Of a DNA stretch of 64,000 nt, positions 1-12,600 are shown piece after piece. Made by a program: the position numbers and the translations under genes. Every line of letters begins with the position of its first letter. Position 1 is the stretch's first letter. The notes beneath the pieces were generated by a model that did no database searches, was not told the DNA's origin, and was given only the letters and a program-made list of their open reading frames with translations. Location: the NCBI RefSeq assembly GCF_041296385.1, contig NW_027183516.1, positions 62,001-126,000 on the forward strand, given 5' to 3'. The stretch comes from Aphelocoma coerulescens. Taxonomy: Eukaryota; Chordata; Aves; Passeriformes; Corvidae.

Positions 1-360
1 GGTCCCAGTTCAGGATTGGAATGGGGTGGGAAAAGGGGGAAAAGGGGGAAAAGGGCCGGGTTTGGGGTGGGAAGCAGCTCCGAGGTTTGGGGGATGGTTC
101 AGGATGAGCTGTGGGTCCCAGTTCAGGATGGGAATGGGGTGGGAAAAGGGGGAAAAGGGCCGGGTTTGGGGTGGGAAGCAGCTCCGAGGTTTGGGGATGG
201 TTCAGGATGAGCTGTGGGGAGAATTCCCAGCTTTTCCAAAGGGTGGAGCTCTGTGGGAAATGGGGCGGAGGAGGAGGGATGAAAATTTGGGGGAGATCCA
301 GGGTGGACCCCATGGAAAAAGCCCGTCCCACCCCATTGATCCCGGGCTGTCCCTGTTCCA
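1..360. repeat. ~115-bp direct repeat in IKZF4 intron, two copies plus remnant
   Basis: The segment beginning GTCCCAGTTCAGGAT recurs at 2 and 115, with a partial third copy near 198. Positions 215-360 are G/A-rich with no gene signal. Confidence 0.8.
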
Positions 361-394
361 ACCCCATCCCATCGATGCCGTCCCACCCCACAGT

Positions 395-3300
395 CCCTGT
401 GCCTTTTCCTCCTCCATTCCCCAATTCCTTCCACTTTTTTCTCCCTCATTTCTCCCACTTTTCCCAATCCCTCCCACTTTTTCCTGCCCCATCCCCCAAT
501 TCCTGTCGATTTTCTCCCCCATTCCCAAATCCCTCCCACTTTTTCCTCCTCCATCCCCCAATTCCTGTCAATTTTCTCCCCCATTCCCCAATCCCTTCCA
601 TTTTTCCTCCCCAATCCCAAATCCCTCCCACTTTTTCCTCCCCATTTTCCCAATCCCTTCCATTTCTCCTCCCCATTCCCCAAATCCCTCCCACTTTTTC
701 CTCCCCCATTCCCCAATTTCTCCCCCATTTCCCAATTCCTTCAATTTTTTCCTCCATTCCCCAATTCCTCTCAATTTCCTCCCCCCTTCCCCAATCCCTC
801 CCACTTTTTCCTCCCCCCTTCCCCAATTCCTCCATTTTCCCAATCCCTTCCATTTTTCCTCCCCATTCCCCAATCTCTCCCACTTTTTCCTCCCCATTCC
901 CAATTCCTGTTGATTTTCTCCCCATTCCCCAATTCCTGTCAATTTTCTCCCACATTCCCCAATTTTCACCACTTTTCCTCCTCATTCCTCAATTCCTCTC
1001 GATTTCCTCCCCCATTCCCAATTCCTGTTGATTTTCTCCCCCATTCCCAAACCCCTCCCACTTTTTCCTCCCCATTTTCCCAATCCCTTCCATTTTTCCT
1101 CCTCCATTCCCAAATCCCTCCCACTTTTTCCTCCTCCCTTCCTCAATTCCTCCCCCATTCCCAAATCCCTCCCACTTTTCCCTCCTCCATTCCCCAATTT
1201 CTCCCCAGTTCCTCCCATTTTTCCCTCCCATTCCCCAATTCCTGTTGATTTCCTCCCCCAGTCCCCAATTTCTCCCATTTTTTCCTCCTCCATTCCCCAA
1301 TTTCTCCCCAATTTCCTCTCGATTTCCTCCCCATCCCCCAATTCCTCCCACTTTTTCCTCCCCATTTCCCAATTCCTCCCATTTTCCTCCCCCTCCCCCA
1401 ATCCCTCCCACTTTTCCCTCCTCCATTCCCCAATTTCTCCCCAATTCCTCCCGTTTTCCTCCCCCATCCCCCAATTCCTCCCACTTTTTCCTCCCCATTC
1501 CCCAATTCCTGTTGATTTCCTCCCCCATTTCCCAAATCCCTCCCACTTTTTCCTCTTCCATTCCCCAATTTCTCCCCAGTTCCTCCCATTTTTCCCTCCC
1601 ATTCCCCAATTCCTGTTGATTTCCTCCCCCATTCCCCAATTTCTCCCACTTTTCCCTCCTCCATTCCCCAATTTCTCCCCAATTCCTCCCACTTTTTCCT
1701 CCCCATTTCCCAGTTCCTCCCGTTTTCCTCCCCCTCCCCCAATTCCTCCCACTTTTCCCTCCTCCATTCCCCAATTTCTACCCAGTTCCTCCCATTTTTC
1801 CCTCCCATTCCCAATTCCTCTCGTTTTCCTCCCCCTCCCCCAATTCCTCCCACTTTTCCCTCCTCCATTCCCCAATTTCTCCCCAATTCCTCCCACTTTT
1901 TCCTCCCCATTTCCCCAATCCCTTCCACTTTTCCCTCCTCCATTCCCCAATTTCTCCCCAATTCCTCCCATTTTTCCCTCCCATCCCCAATTTCCTCTCG
2001 ATTTCCTGCCCCATTCCCAAATCCCTCCCACTTTTTCCTCCCCATTTTCCCAATCCCTTCCATTTTTCCTCCTCCATTCCCAAATCCCTCCCACTTTTTC
2101 CTCTTCCATTCCCCAATTTCTACCCAATTCCTCCCATTTTTCCCTCCCATTCCCCAATTCCTCCCGTTTTCCTCCCCCTCCCCCAATTCCTCCCACTTTT
2201 TCCTCCCCATTCCCAATTCCTCTCGTTTTCCTCCCCCTCCCCCAATTTCTCCCATTTTTCCCTCCTCCATTCCCCAATTTCTCCCCAATTTCCTCTCGAT
2301 TTCCTCCCCCATTCCCCAATTTCTCCCACTTTTTCCTCCCCATTCCCCAATTCCTGTTAATTTCCTGCCCCATTCCCCAATTCCTCCCATTTTTTCCTCC
2401 TCCATTCCCCAATTCCTCCCCAATTCCTTCCATTTTTCCCCCCCATTCCCAATTCCTGTTGATTTCCTCCCCCATTTCCCAAATCCCTCCCACTTTTTCC
2501 TCCCCCATTCCCCAATTTCTCCCACTTTTTCCTCCCCATTTCCCAATTCCTCTCGTTTTCCTCCCCCTCCCCCAATTTCTCCCATTTTTCCCTCCTCCAT
2601 TCCCCAATTCCTCCCCAATTCCTTCCATTTTTCCCTCCCATTCCCAATTCCTGTTGATTTCCTCCCCCATTCCCAAATCCCTCCCACTTTTTCCTCCCCA
2701 TTCCCAATTCCTCTCGTTTTCCTCCCCCTCCCCCAATTCCTCCCACTTTTCCCTCCTCCATTCCCCAATTTCTCCCCAATTTCCTCTCGATTTCCTGCCC
2801 CATCCCCCAATTCCTCCCACTTTTTCCTCCCCATTCCCCAATTCCTCCCCAATTCCTTCCATTTTTCCCCCCCATTCCCAATTCCTGTTGATTTCCTCCC
2901 CCATTCCCAAATCCCTCCCACTTTTCCCTCCTCCATTCCCCAGTTTCTCCCCAATTCCTCCCATTTTTCCCTCCCATTCCCCAATTCCTGTTGATTTCCT
3001 CCCCCAGTCCCCAATTTCTCCCATTTTTTCCTCCTCCATTCCCCAATTTCTCCCCAATTCCTCTCACTTTTTCCTCCCCCATTTCCCAAATCCCTCCCAC
3101 TTTTCCCTCCTCCATTCCCCAATTTCTCCCCAATTTCCTCTCGATTTCCTCCCCCATTCCCCAATTCCTCCCACTTTTTCCTCCCCATTCCCAATTCCTC
3201 CCGTTTTCCTCCCCCATCCCCCAATTCCTCCCACTTTTTCCTCCCCATTCCCAATTCCTCCCGTTTTCCTCCCCCTCCCCCAATTCCTCCCACTTTTCCC

Positions 3301-3405
3301 TCCTCCATTCCCCAATTTCTCCCCAATTCCCTCTCGATTTCCTCCCCCATCCCCAATCCCTCCCACTTTTCTCCCCCTGTTTTCCCACCCCCTTCCATTT
3401 TTCCC
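395..3405. repeat. Pyrimidine-rich minisatellite in IKZF4 intron
   Basis: About 3 kb of variants of a ~35-40-bp unit built from CTCCCACTTTTTCCTC, CCCATTCCCCAATT and CCTGTTGATTTCC. The plus strand is almost all C and T. The array ends about 85 bp before the ZF4-exon acceptor. Confidence 0.95.
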
Positions 3406-3490
3406 CTCCCAGCCCCGATCCCTTCCCGGTGCCCCCGTTCCCAGCCCGTTCCCAGCCCGTTCCCAGCTGATTTTCCCTGGATTTTCCCAG

Positions 3491-3631
3491 TCTCCTCTCC
3501 CACCGTGGGGAAGCCCTACAAGTGCAGCTCCTGCGGCCGCAGCTACAAACAGCAGAGCAGCCTGGAGGAGCACCGGGAGCGCTGCCACAGCTTCCTCAGG
3601 AGCCTCCCTGCGGAAAACCCCGCACAGCCAG
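3491..3631 (+). CDS. IKZF4: IKZF4 exon with zinc finger 4
   Basis: The exon follows an acceptor in TGGATTTTCCCAG and ends at CAGCCAG|GTCTGATC. Two bases complete a split codon, then it reads [20 protein letters not shown] and continues to [12 protein letters not shown]. Cys-x2-Cys and His-x4-His spacing is that of Ikaros finger 4. It is 141 nt, entering with two bases of a split codon and leaving with one. Its last 40 nt plus donor are repeated six times downstream in the intron. Confidence 0.95.
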
Positions 3632-6600
3632 GTCTGATCCCGGGAAATCGAGGCCGGGAAAGGGGCTGGGAGCTGGGAAAAGGGGCTGGGAGCTGGGAAA
3701 AGGGGCTGGGAGCTGTGGGATTGGGATGGTAATCCATGGAAAAGGGCTGGGAACTGTGGGATCGTGATCCCAAATCCATGGAGAATGGGGCTGGAAGCTG
3801 TGGGACTGGGATCATTTTCCATGGGAAAAGGGTTGGGAGTGAGGGATTGTGATCCCAAATCCATGGAAAAAGGGTGGGAAGAGAGTGGATTGTGATCCCA
3901 AATCCATGGGAAAAGTGCTGGAAGGTGAGGGGAGTGTGATCCTTTTCCATGGATAAAGGGTGGGAAGCGAGGGGATTGTGATCCCAAATCCATGGAGAAA
4001 GGGGGCTGGAAAGTGAGGGGAATGTGATCCCAAATCCATGGGAAAGGGGCTGGGAGCTGTGGGATCGGGATGCTTTCCATGGATAAAGGTTCCTCAGGAG
4101 CCTCCCTGCGGAAAACCCCGCACAGCCAGGTCTGATCCCGGGAAATCGAGGGCAGGAAAGGGGCTGGGAGTTGGGAAAAGGGGCTGGGAGCTGGGAAAAG
4201 GGGCTGGGAGCTGGGAAAAGGGGCGGGGAGTTGTGGGATTCGGATGCTTTTCCATGGGAAAAGGGTTGGGGAGTGACAGATTGTGATCGTTTTCCATGGG
4301 AAAAGGGTGGGAGTGAAGGGACTGTGATCCCAAATCCATGGAGAAAGGGGGCTGGGAGTTGTGGGGTTGGGATTCTTTTCCATGGATAAAGAGTGGGAAG
4401 CGAGGGGATTGTGATCCCAAATCCATGGAAGAGGGGCTGGAAGGTGAGGGGAGTGTGATCCTTTTCCATAGGGGGATTGTGATCCCAAATCCATGGAAAA
4501 GGGTGGGAAAAGAGGGGATTGTGATCCTTTTCCATGGAAAAAGGGTGGGAAATGAGGGGAATGTGATCCCAAATCCATGGAGAAAGGGGGCTGGAAGGTG
4601 AGGGGATTGTGATCCCAAATCCATGGAGAAAGGGGGCTGGAAGGTGAGGGGATTGTGATCCCAAATCCATGGAAAAGGGGGCTGGAAGGTGAGGGGAGTG
4701 TGATCCCAAATCCATGGGAAAAGTGCTGGAAGGTGAGGGGAGTGTGATCCTTTTCCATGGATAAAGAGTGGGAAGAGAGGGGATTGTGATCCCAAATCCA
4801 TGGGAAAGGGGCTGGGAGCTGTGGGATCGGGATGCTTTCCATGGATAAAGGTTCCTCAGGAGCCTCCCTGCGGAAAACCCCGCACAGCCAGGTCTGATCC
4901 CGGGAAATCGAGGCCGGGAAAGGGGCTGGGAGCTGGGAAAAGGAGCTGGGAGATGGGAAAAGGGGCTGGGAGCTGGGAAAAGGGGCGGGGAGCTGTGGGA
5001 TCCGGATGGTTTTCCATGGAAAAAGGGTGGGAAATAAGAGGGCTGTGATCCCAAATCCATGGAGAAAGGGGCTGGAAAAGAGGGGATTGTGATCCCAAAT
5101 CCATGGAAAAGTGGTGGGGAGTGAGGGATTGTGATCCCAAATCCATGGAGAAAGGGGCTGGAAAAGAGGGGATTGTGATCCCAAATCCATGGAAAAAGGG
5201 TGGGAAGAGAGTGGATTGTGATCCCAAATCCATGGAGAAAGGGGCTGGAAAGTGAGGGGAGTGTGATCCCAAATCCATGGGAAAAGTGCTGGAAGGTGAG
5301 GGGAGTGTGATCCTTTTCCATGAATAAAAGAGTGGGAAGAGAGGGGATTGTGATCCCAAATCCATGGGAAAGGGGCTGGGAGCTGTGGGATCGGGATGCT
5401 TTCCATGGATAAAGGTTCCTCAGGAGCCTCCCTGCGGAAAACCCCGCACAGGCAGGTCTGATCCCGGGAAATCGAGGCCGGGAAAGGGGCTGGGAGCTGG
5501 GAAAAGGGGCTGGGAGCTGGGAAAAGGGGCTGGGAGCTGGGAAAAGGGGCGGGGAGTTGTGGGATCCGGATGCTTTTCCATGGGAAAAGGGTTGGGGAGT
5601 GACAGATTGTGATCGTTTTCCATGGGAAAAGGGTGGGAGTGAAGGGACTGTGATCCCAAATCCATGGAGAAAGGGGGCTGGGAGTTGTGGGGTTGGGATT
5701 CTTTTCCATGGATAAAGAGTGGGAAGCGAGGGGATTGTGATCCCAAATCCATGGAAGAGGGGCTGGAAGGTGAGGGGAGTGTGATCCTTTTCCATAGGGG
5801 GATTGTGATCCCAAATCCATGGAAAAGGGTGGGAAAAGAGGGGATTGTGATCCTTTTCCATGGAAAAAGGGTGGGAAATGAGGGGAATGTGATCCCAAAT
5901 CCATGGAGAAAGGGGGCTGGAAGGTGAGGGGATTGTGATCCCAAATCCATGGAGAAAGGGGGCTGGAAAGTGAAGGGATTGTGATCCCAAATCCATGGAA
6001 AAGGGGGCTGGAAAGTGAGGGGAGTGTGATCCCAAATCCATGGAAAAAGTGCTGGAAGGTGAGGGGAGTGTGATCCTTTTCCATGGATAAAGAGTGGGAA
6101 ATAAGAGAGGGGATTGTGATCCCAAATCCATGGGAAAGGGGCTGGGAGCTGTGGGATCGGGATGCTTTCCATGGATAAAGGTTCCTCAGGAGCCTCCCTG
6201 CGGAAAACCCCGCACAGCCAGGTCTGATCCCGGGAAATCGAGGGCAGGAAAGGGGCTGGGAGCTGGGAAAAGGGACTGGGAGCTGGGAAAAGGGGCTGGG
6301 AGATGGGAAAAGGGGCTGGGAGCTGGGAAAAGGGGCTGGGAGCTGGGAAAAGGGGCGGGGAGTTGTGGGATTCGGATGCTTTTCCATGGGAAAAGGGTTG
6401 GGGAGTGACAGATTGTGATCGTTTTCCATGGGAAAAGGGTGGGAGTGAAGGGACTGTGATCCCAAATCCATGGAGAAAGGGGGCTGGGAGTTGTGGGGTT
6501 GGGATTCTTTTCCATGGATAAAGAGTGGGAAGCGAGGGGATTGTGATCCCAAATCCATGGAAGAGGGGCTGGAAGGTGAGGGGAGTGTGATCCTTTTCCA

Positions 6601-9600
6601 TAGGGGGATTGTGATCCCAAATCCATGGAAAAGGGTGGGAAAAGAGGGGATTGTGATCCTTTTCCATGGAAAAAGGGTGGGAAATGAGGGGAATGTGATC
6701 CCAAATCCATGGAGAAAGGGGGCTGGAAGGTGAGGGGATTGTGATCCCAAATCCATGGAGAAAGGGGGCTGGAAAGTGAAGGGATTGTGATCCCAAATCC
6801 ATGGAAAAGGGGGCTGGAAAGTGAGGGGAGTGTGATCCCAAATCCATGGAAAAAGTGCTGGAAGGTGAGGGGAGTGTGATCCTTTTCCATGGATAAAGGG
6901 TGGGAAATAAGAGAGGGGATTGTGATCCCAAATCCATGGGAAAGGGGCTGGGAGCTGTGGGATCGGGATGCTTTCCATGGATAAAGGTTCCTCAGGAGCC
7001 TCCCTGCGGAAAACCCCGCACAGCCAGGTCTGATCCCGGGAAATCGAGGGCAGGAAAGGGGCTGGGAGCTGGGAAAAGGAGCTGGGAGATGGGAAAAGGG
7101 GCGGGGAGTTGGGAAAAGGGGCTGGGAGTTGGGAAAAGGGGCGGGGAGTTGTGGGATCCGGATGGTTTTCCATGGAAAAAGGGTGGGAAATAAGAGGGCT
7201 GTGATCCCAAATCCATGGAGAAAGGGGCTGGAAAAGAGGGGATTGTGATCCCAAATCCATGGAAAAGTGGTGGGGAGTGAGGGATTGTGATCCCAAATCC
7301 ATGGGAAAAGGGTGGGAAGAGAGTGGATTGTGATCCCAAATCCATGGAGAAAGGGGCTGGAAAAGAGGGGATTGTGATCCCAAATCCATGGGAAAAAGGG
7401 TGGGAAAAGAGGGGATTGTGATCCCAAATCCATGGAGAAAGGGGGCTGGAAGGTGAGGGGATTGTGATCCCAAATCCATGGAGAAAGGGGGCTGGAAAGT
7501 GAAGGGATTGTGATCCCAAATCCATGGGAAAAGTGCTGGAAGGTGAGGGGAGTGTGATCCTTTTCCATGAATAAAAGAGTGGGAAGAGAGGGGATTGTGA
7601 TCCCAAATCCATGGGAAAGGGGCTGGGAGCTGTGGGATCGGGATGCTTTCCATGGATAAAGGTTCCTCAGGAGCCTCCCTGCGGAAAACCCCGCACAGCC
7701 AGGTCTGATCCCGGGAAATCGAGGCCGGGAAAGGGGCTGGGAGCTGGGAAAAGGGGCTGGGAGCTGGGAAAAGGGGCTGGGAGTTGTGGGATCCGGATGG
7801 TTTTCCATGGAAAAAGGGTGGGAAATAAGAGGACTGTGATCCCAAATCCATGGAGAAAGGGGCTGGAAAAGAGGGGATTGTGATCCCAAATCCATGGGAA
7901 AAGGGTGGGAAGAGAGTGGATTGTGATCCCAAATCCATGGAGAAAGGGGCTGGAAAAGAGGGGATTGTGATCCCAAATCCATGGGAAAAGGGTGGGAAAA
8001 GAGGGGATTGTGATCCCAAATCCATGGAGAAAGGGGCTGGAAAGTGAGGGGAGTGTGATCCCAAATCCATGGAAAAAGTGCTGAAAGGTGAGGGGAGTGT
8101 GATCCTTTTCCATGGATAAAGAGTGGGATGAGAAGGGATTGTGATCCCAAATCCATGGAAAAGGGGTGGGAGCTGTGGGATTGGGATCCTTTTCCATGGA
8201 AAAAGGGTGGGGAATAAGAGGACTGTGATCCCAAATCCATGGAGAAAGGGGCTGGAAGGTGAGGGGAGTGTGATCCTTTTCCACAGGGGGATTGTGATCC
8301 CAAATCCATGGAAAAAGGGTTGGGAGTGACAGGATTGTGATGGTTTTCCATGAAAAAAGGTTGGGAGTGAAGGGATTGTGATCCCAAATCCATGGAAAAG
8401 GGGTGGGAGCTGTGGGATCGTGACCCTTTTCCATGGATAAGGAGTGGGAAAAGAGAGGAGTGTGATCCCAAATCCGTGGAAAAGGAGGGGAAAGAGGGGA
8501 TCCTGATCCTTTTCCATGGATAAAGAGTGGGGAGTGAGGGAATTGTGATCCCAAATCCATGGAAAAGGGGTGGGAGTGAGGGATTGTGATCCCAAATCCA
8601 TGGAAAAGGGGCTGGGAGTGAGGGATTGTGATCCCAAATCCATGGAAAAGGGGCTGGGAGTGAGGGATTGTGATCCCAAATCCATGGAAAAGGGTGGGGA
8701 GTGAGGGGTTGTGACGTTTTTCCATGGAAAAAGGGCTGGGAGTTGTGGGATTGTGACCCATTTTCATGGAAAAGGGGTGGGAGTGAGGGAATTGTGATCC
8801 CAAATCCATGGAAAAGTGGTGGGGAGTGAGGGATTGTGATCCCAAATCCATGGAAAAGGGCTGGGAGTGAGGGATTGTGATCCCAAATCCATGGAAAAGG
8901 GGTGGGGAATGAGGGATTGTGATCCCAAATCCATGGAAAAGGGGTGGGGAGTGAGGGATTGTGATCCCAAATCCATGGAAAAGGGGTGGGAGTGAGGGAT
9001 TGTGATCCCAAATCCATGGAAAAGGGGTGGGAGCTGTGGGATCGTGACCCTTTTCCATGGATAAGGAGTGGGAAAAGAGAGGAGTGTGATCCCAAATCTG
9101 TGGGAAAAAGGCTGGAAAGTGAGGGGAGTGTGATCCCGAATCCATAGGGGGATTGTGATCCCAAATCCATGGGAGAGGGGCTGGGAGTGAGGGATTGTGA
9201 TCCATTTTCATGGAAAAAGGTTGGGAAGTGAGGAGATTGTGACCCATTTTCATGGGAAAGGGGTGGGGAGTGAGGGATTGTGATCCCAAATCCATGGAAA
9301 AGGGGTGGGGAATGAGGGATTGTGATCCCAAATCCATGGAAAAGGGGCTGGGAGTGAGGGATTGTGATCCATTTTCATGGAAAAAGGTTGGGAAGTGAGG
9401 AGATTGTGACCCATTTTCATGGGAAAGGGGTGGGGAGTGAGGGATTGTGATCCCAAATCCATGGAAAAGGGGTGGGAGTGAGGGATTGTGATCCCAAATC
9501 CATGGAAAAGGGCTGGGAGTGAGGGATTGTGATCCCAAATCCCTGGGAAAAGGGTGGGGAGTGAGGGGTTGTGACGTTTTTCCATGGAAAAAGGGCTGGG

Positions 9601-12600
9601 AGTTGTGGGATTGTGACCCATTTTCATGGAAAAGGGGTGGGAGTGAGGGAATTGTGATCCCAAATCCATGGAAAAGGGGTGGGGAATGAGGGATTGCGAT
9701 CCCAAATCCATGGAAAAGGGGTGGGGAGTGAGGGATTGTGATCCCAAATCCATGGAAAAGGGGCTGGGAGTGAGGGATTGTGATCCCAAATCCATGGAAA
9801 AGGGGTGGGGAGTGAGGGGTTGTGACGTTTTTCCATGGAAAAAAGGGCTGGGAGTTGTGGGATTGTGACCCATTTTCATGGAAAAGGGGTGGGGAGTGAG
9901 GGATTGTGATCCCAAATCCATGGAAAAGGGGCTGGGAATGAGGGATTGTGATCCCAAATCCATGGAAAAGGGGTGGGAGCTGTGGGATCGTGACCCTTTT
10001 CCATGGATAAGGAGTGGGAAAAGAGAGGAGTGTGATCCCAAATCTGTGGGAAAAGGGCTGGAAAGTGAGGGGAGTGTGATCCCGAATCCATAGGGGGATT
10101 GTGATCCCAAATCCATGGAAAAGGGGCTGGGAGTGAGGGATTGTGATCCATTTTCATGGAAAAAGGTTGGGAAGTGAGGAGATTGTGACCCATTTTCATG
10201 GGAAAGGGGTGGGGAGTGAGGGATTGTGATCCCAAATCCATGGAAAAGGGGTGGGAGTGAGGGATTGTGATCCCAAATCCATGGAAAAGGGGCTGGGAGT
10301 GAGGGATTGTGATCCCAAATCCATGGAAAAGGGGTGGGGAGTGAGGGATTGTGATCCCAAATCCCTGGGAAAAGGGTGGGGAGTGAGGGGTTGTGACGTT
10401 TTTCCATGGAAAAAGGGCTGGGAGTTGTGGGATTGTGACCCATTTTCATGGAAAAGGGGTGGGAGTGAGGGATTGTGATCCCAAATCCATGGAAAAGGGG
10501 TGGGAGTGAGGGGTTGTGATCCCAAATCCATGGAAAAGGGGTGGGAGCTGTGGGATCGTGACCCTTTTCCATGGATGAGTGGGAAAAGAGAGGAGTGTGA
10601 TCCCAAATCTGTGGGAAAAGAGCTGGAAAGTGAGGGGAGTGTGATCCCGAATCCATAGGGGGATTGTGATCCCAAATCCATGGAAAAGGGGCTGGGAGTG
10701 AGGGATTGTGATCCCAAATCCATGGGAGAGGGGCTGGGAGTGAGGGATTGTGATCCATTTTCATGGAAAAAGGTTGGGAAGTGAGGAGATTGTGACCCAT
10801 TTTCATGGGAAAGGGGTGGGGAGTGAGGGGTTGTGATCCCAAATCCATGGAAAAGGGGTGGGGAGTGAGGGGTTGTGATCCCAAATCCATGGAAAAGGGG
10901 CTGTCAGTGAGGGATTGTGATCCCAAATCCATGGAAAAGGGGTGGGGAGTGAGGGAGTGTGATCCCAAATCCATGGAAAAGGGCTGGGAGTGAGGGATTG
11001 TGATCCCAAATCCGTGGAAAAGGGCTGGGAGTGAGGGATTGTGATCCCAAATCCGTGGAAAAGGGCTGGGAGTGAGGGATTGTGATCCCAAATCCATGGA
11101 AAAGGGCTGGGAGTGAGGGATTGTGATGCTTTTCCATGGAAAAAGGGCTGGGAAGTGTTGGGAACGTGCTCCCGGTGCCGTGAGTCGATGCCACCACCCC
11201 ACTGTGCCCTCCCAAATCCCAAATCCCAGATCCCAAATCCCAAATCCCTGACTCCAAACGCCCATTCCCAGAATTTCCAGGAGCTTTTTCCACGAGCTGC
11301 CATTCCCTACTTTTGGAATCGTGGCTCGGGAGCTGCAGGGAGGCAGAATTTTCCCGGGAAAAAGCCAAAATCGGGGCATTCCCATCTCCTTAGCGTGGTC
11401 TCCCCTGGAAGCACCGGGATTTTTGGGAGTAGGGACATTCCCACTCGGGATTCCCAGGAACAGGGAACATGCCAGAGTGGGAATTTTAGGATCAGGGCCA
11501 TTCCTGATTTGGATTCCCAGGAGCAGGGGACATTCCTGATTGGGATTCTGGGATGCAGGGGCCATTCCAGAGTAGGATTTTTGGGAGCAGGGAACATTCC
11601 TGACTGGTGTTCCCAGGCTCAGAGTCATTCCTGATTGGGATTTTCATGATCAGGGGCCATTCCTGGGCTCAGGGGCCATTCCTGATTGGGATTTTCAGGA
11701 TCAGGGGCCATTCCCACTTGGGATTTTCAGGCTCAGGGACCATTCCTGACTGGGATTTTCAGGATCAGGGGCCATTCCCGGGCTCAGGGCCATTCCTGAT
11801 TGGGATTTTCAGCATCAGGGGCCATTCCCATTCGGTATTCCCAGGCTCCGGGGCCATTCCTGATTGGGATTTTCAGGCTCAGGGACCATTCCTGATTGGG
11901 ATTTTCAGGATCAGGGGCCATTCCTGGGCTCAGGGGCCATTCCCAATTGGGATTTTCAGCATCAGGGGCCATTCCCACTCGGGATTTTCAGCATCAGGGC
12001 CCATTCCCATTCGGTATTCCCAGGCTCAGGGGCCATTCCTGACTGGGATTTTCAGGATCAGGGGCCATTCCCAGGCTCCGGGGCCATTCCTGATTGGGAT
12101 TTTCAGCATCTGGGACCATTCCCAATTGGGATTTTCAGCATCAGGGGCCATTCCCAGGCTCAGGGGCCATTCCTGATTGGGATTTTCCGGATCAGGGGCC
12201 ATTCCCAGGCTTAGGGGCCATTCCTGATTGGGATTTTCAGCATCAGGGGCCATTCCCACTCAGGATTTTCAGCATCAGGGGCCATTCCTGGGCTCAGGGG
12301 CCATTCCTGATTGGGATTTTCCAGACCAGGGGCCATTCCCGATTGGGATTTTCAGCATCAGGGGCCATTCCTGATTGGGATTTTCATGATCAGGGGCCAT
12401 TCCCGGGCTCAGGGCCATTCCTGATTGGGATTTTCAGCATCAGGGGCCATTCCCATTCGGTATTCCCAGGCTCCGGGGCCATTCCTGATTGGGATTTTCA
12501 GGCTCAGGGGCCATTCCCGATTGGGATTTTCAGCATCAGGGGCCATTCCCAGGCTCAGGGGCCATTCCCGATTGGGATTTTCAGCATCAGGGGCCATTCC

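Noticed and set aside
4090..7725. Additional true IKZF4 coding exons
   Set aside because: The copies are only exon-edge fragments of 40 nt with weak AG upstream and no zinc-finger residues; a 41-nt insertion would break the frame.
3064..8685. 1873-residue minus-strand ORF with repeated [13 protein letters not shown] words
   Set aside because: It is the reverse complement of the IKZF4 intron minisatellite; its repeats mirror the DNA unit and it includes the antisense of a true exon.
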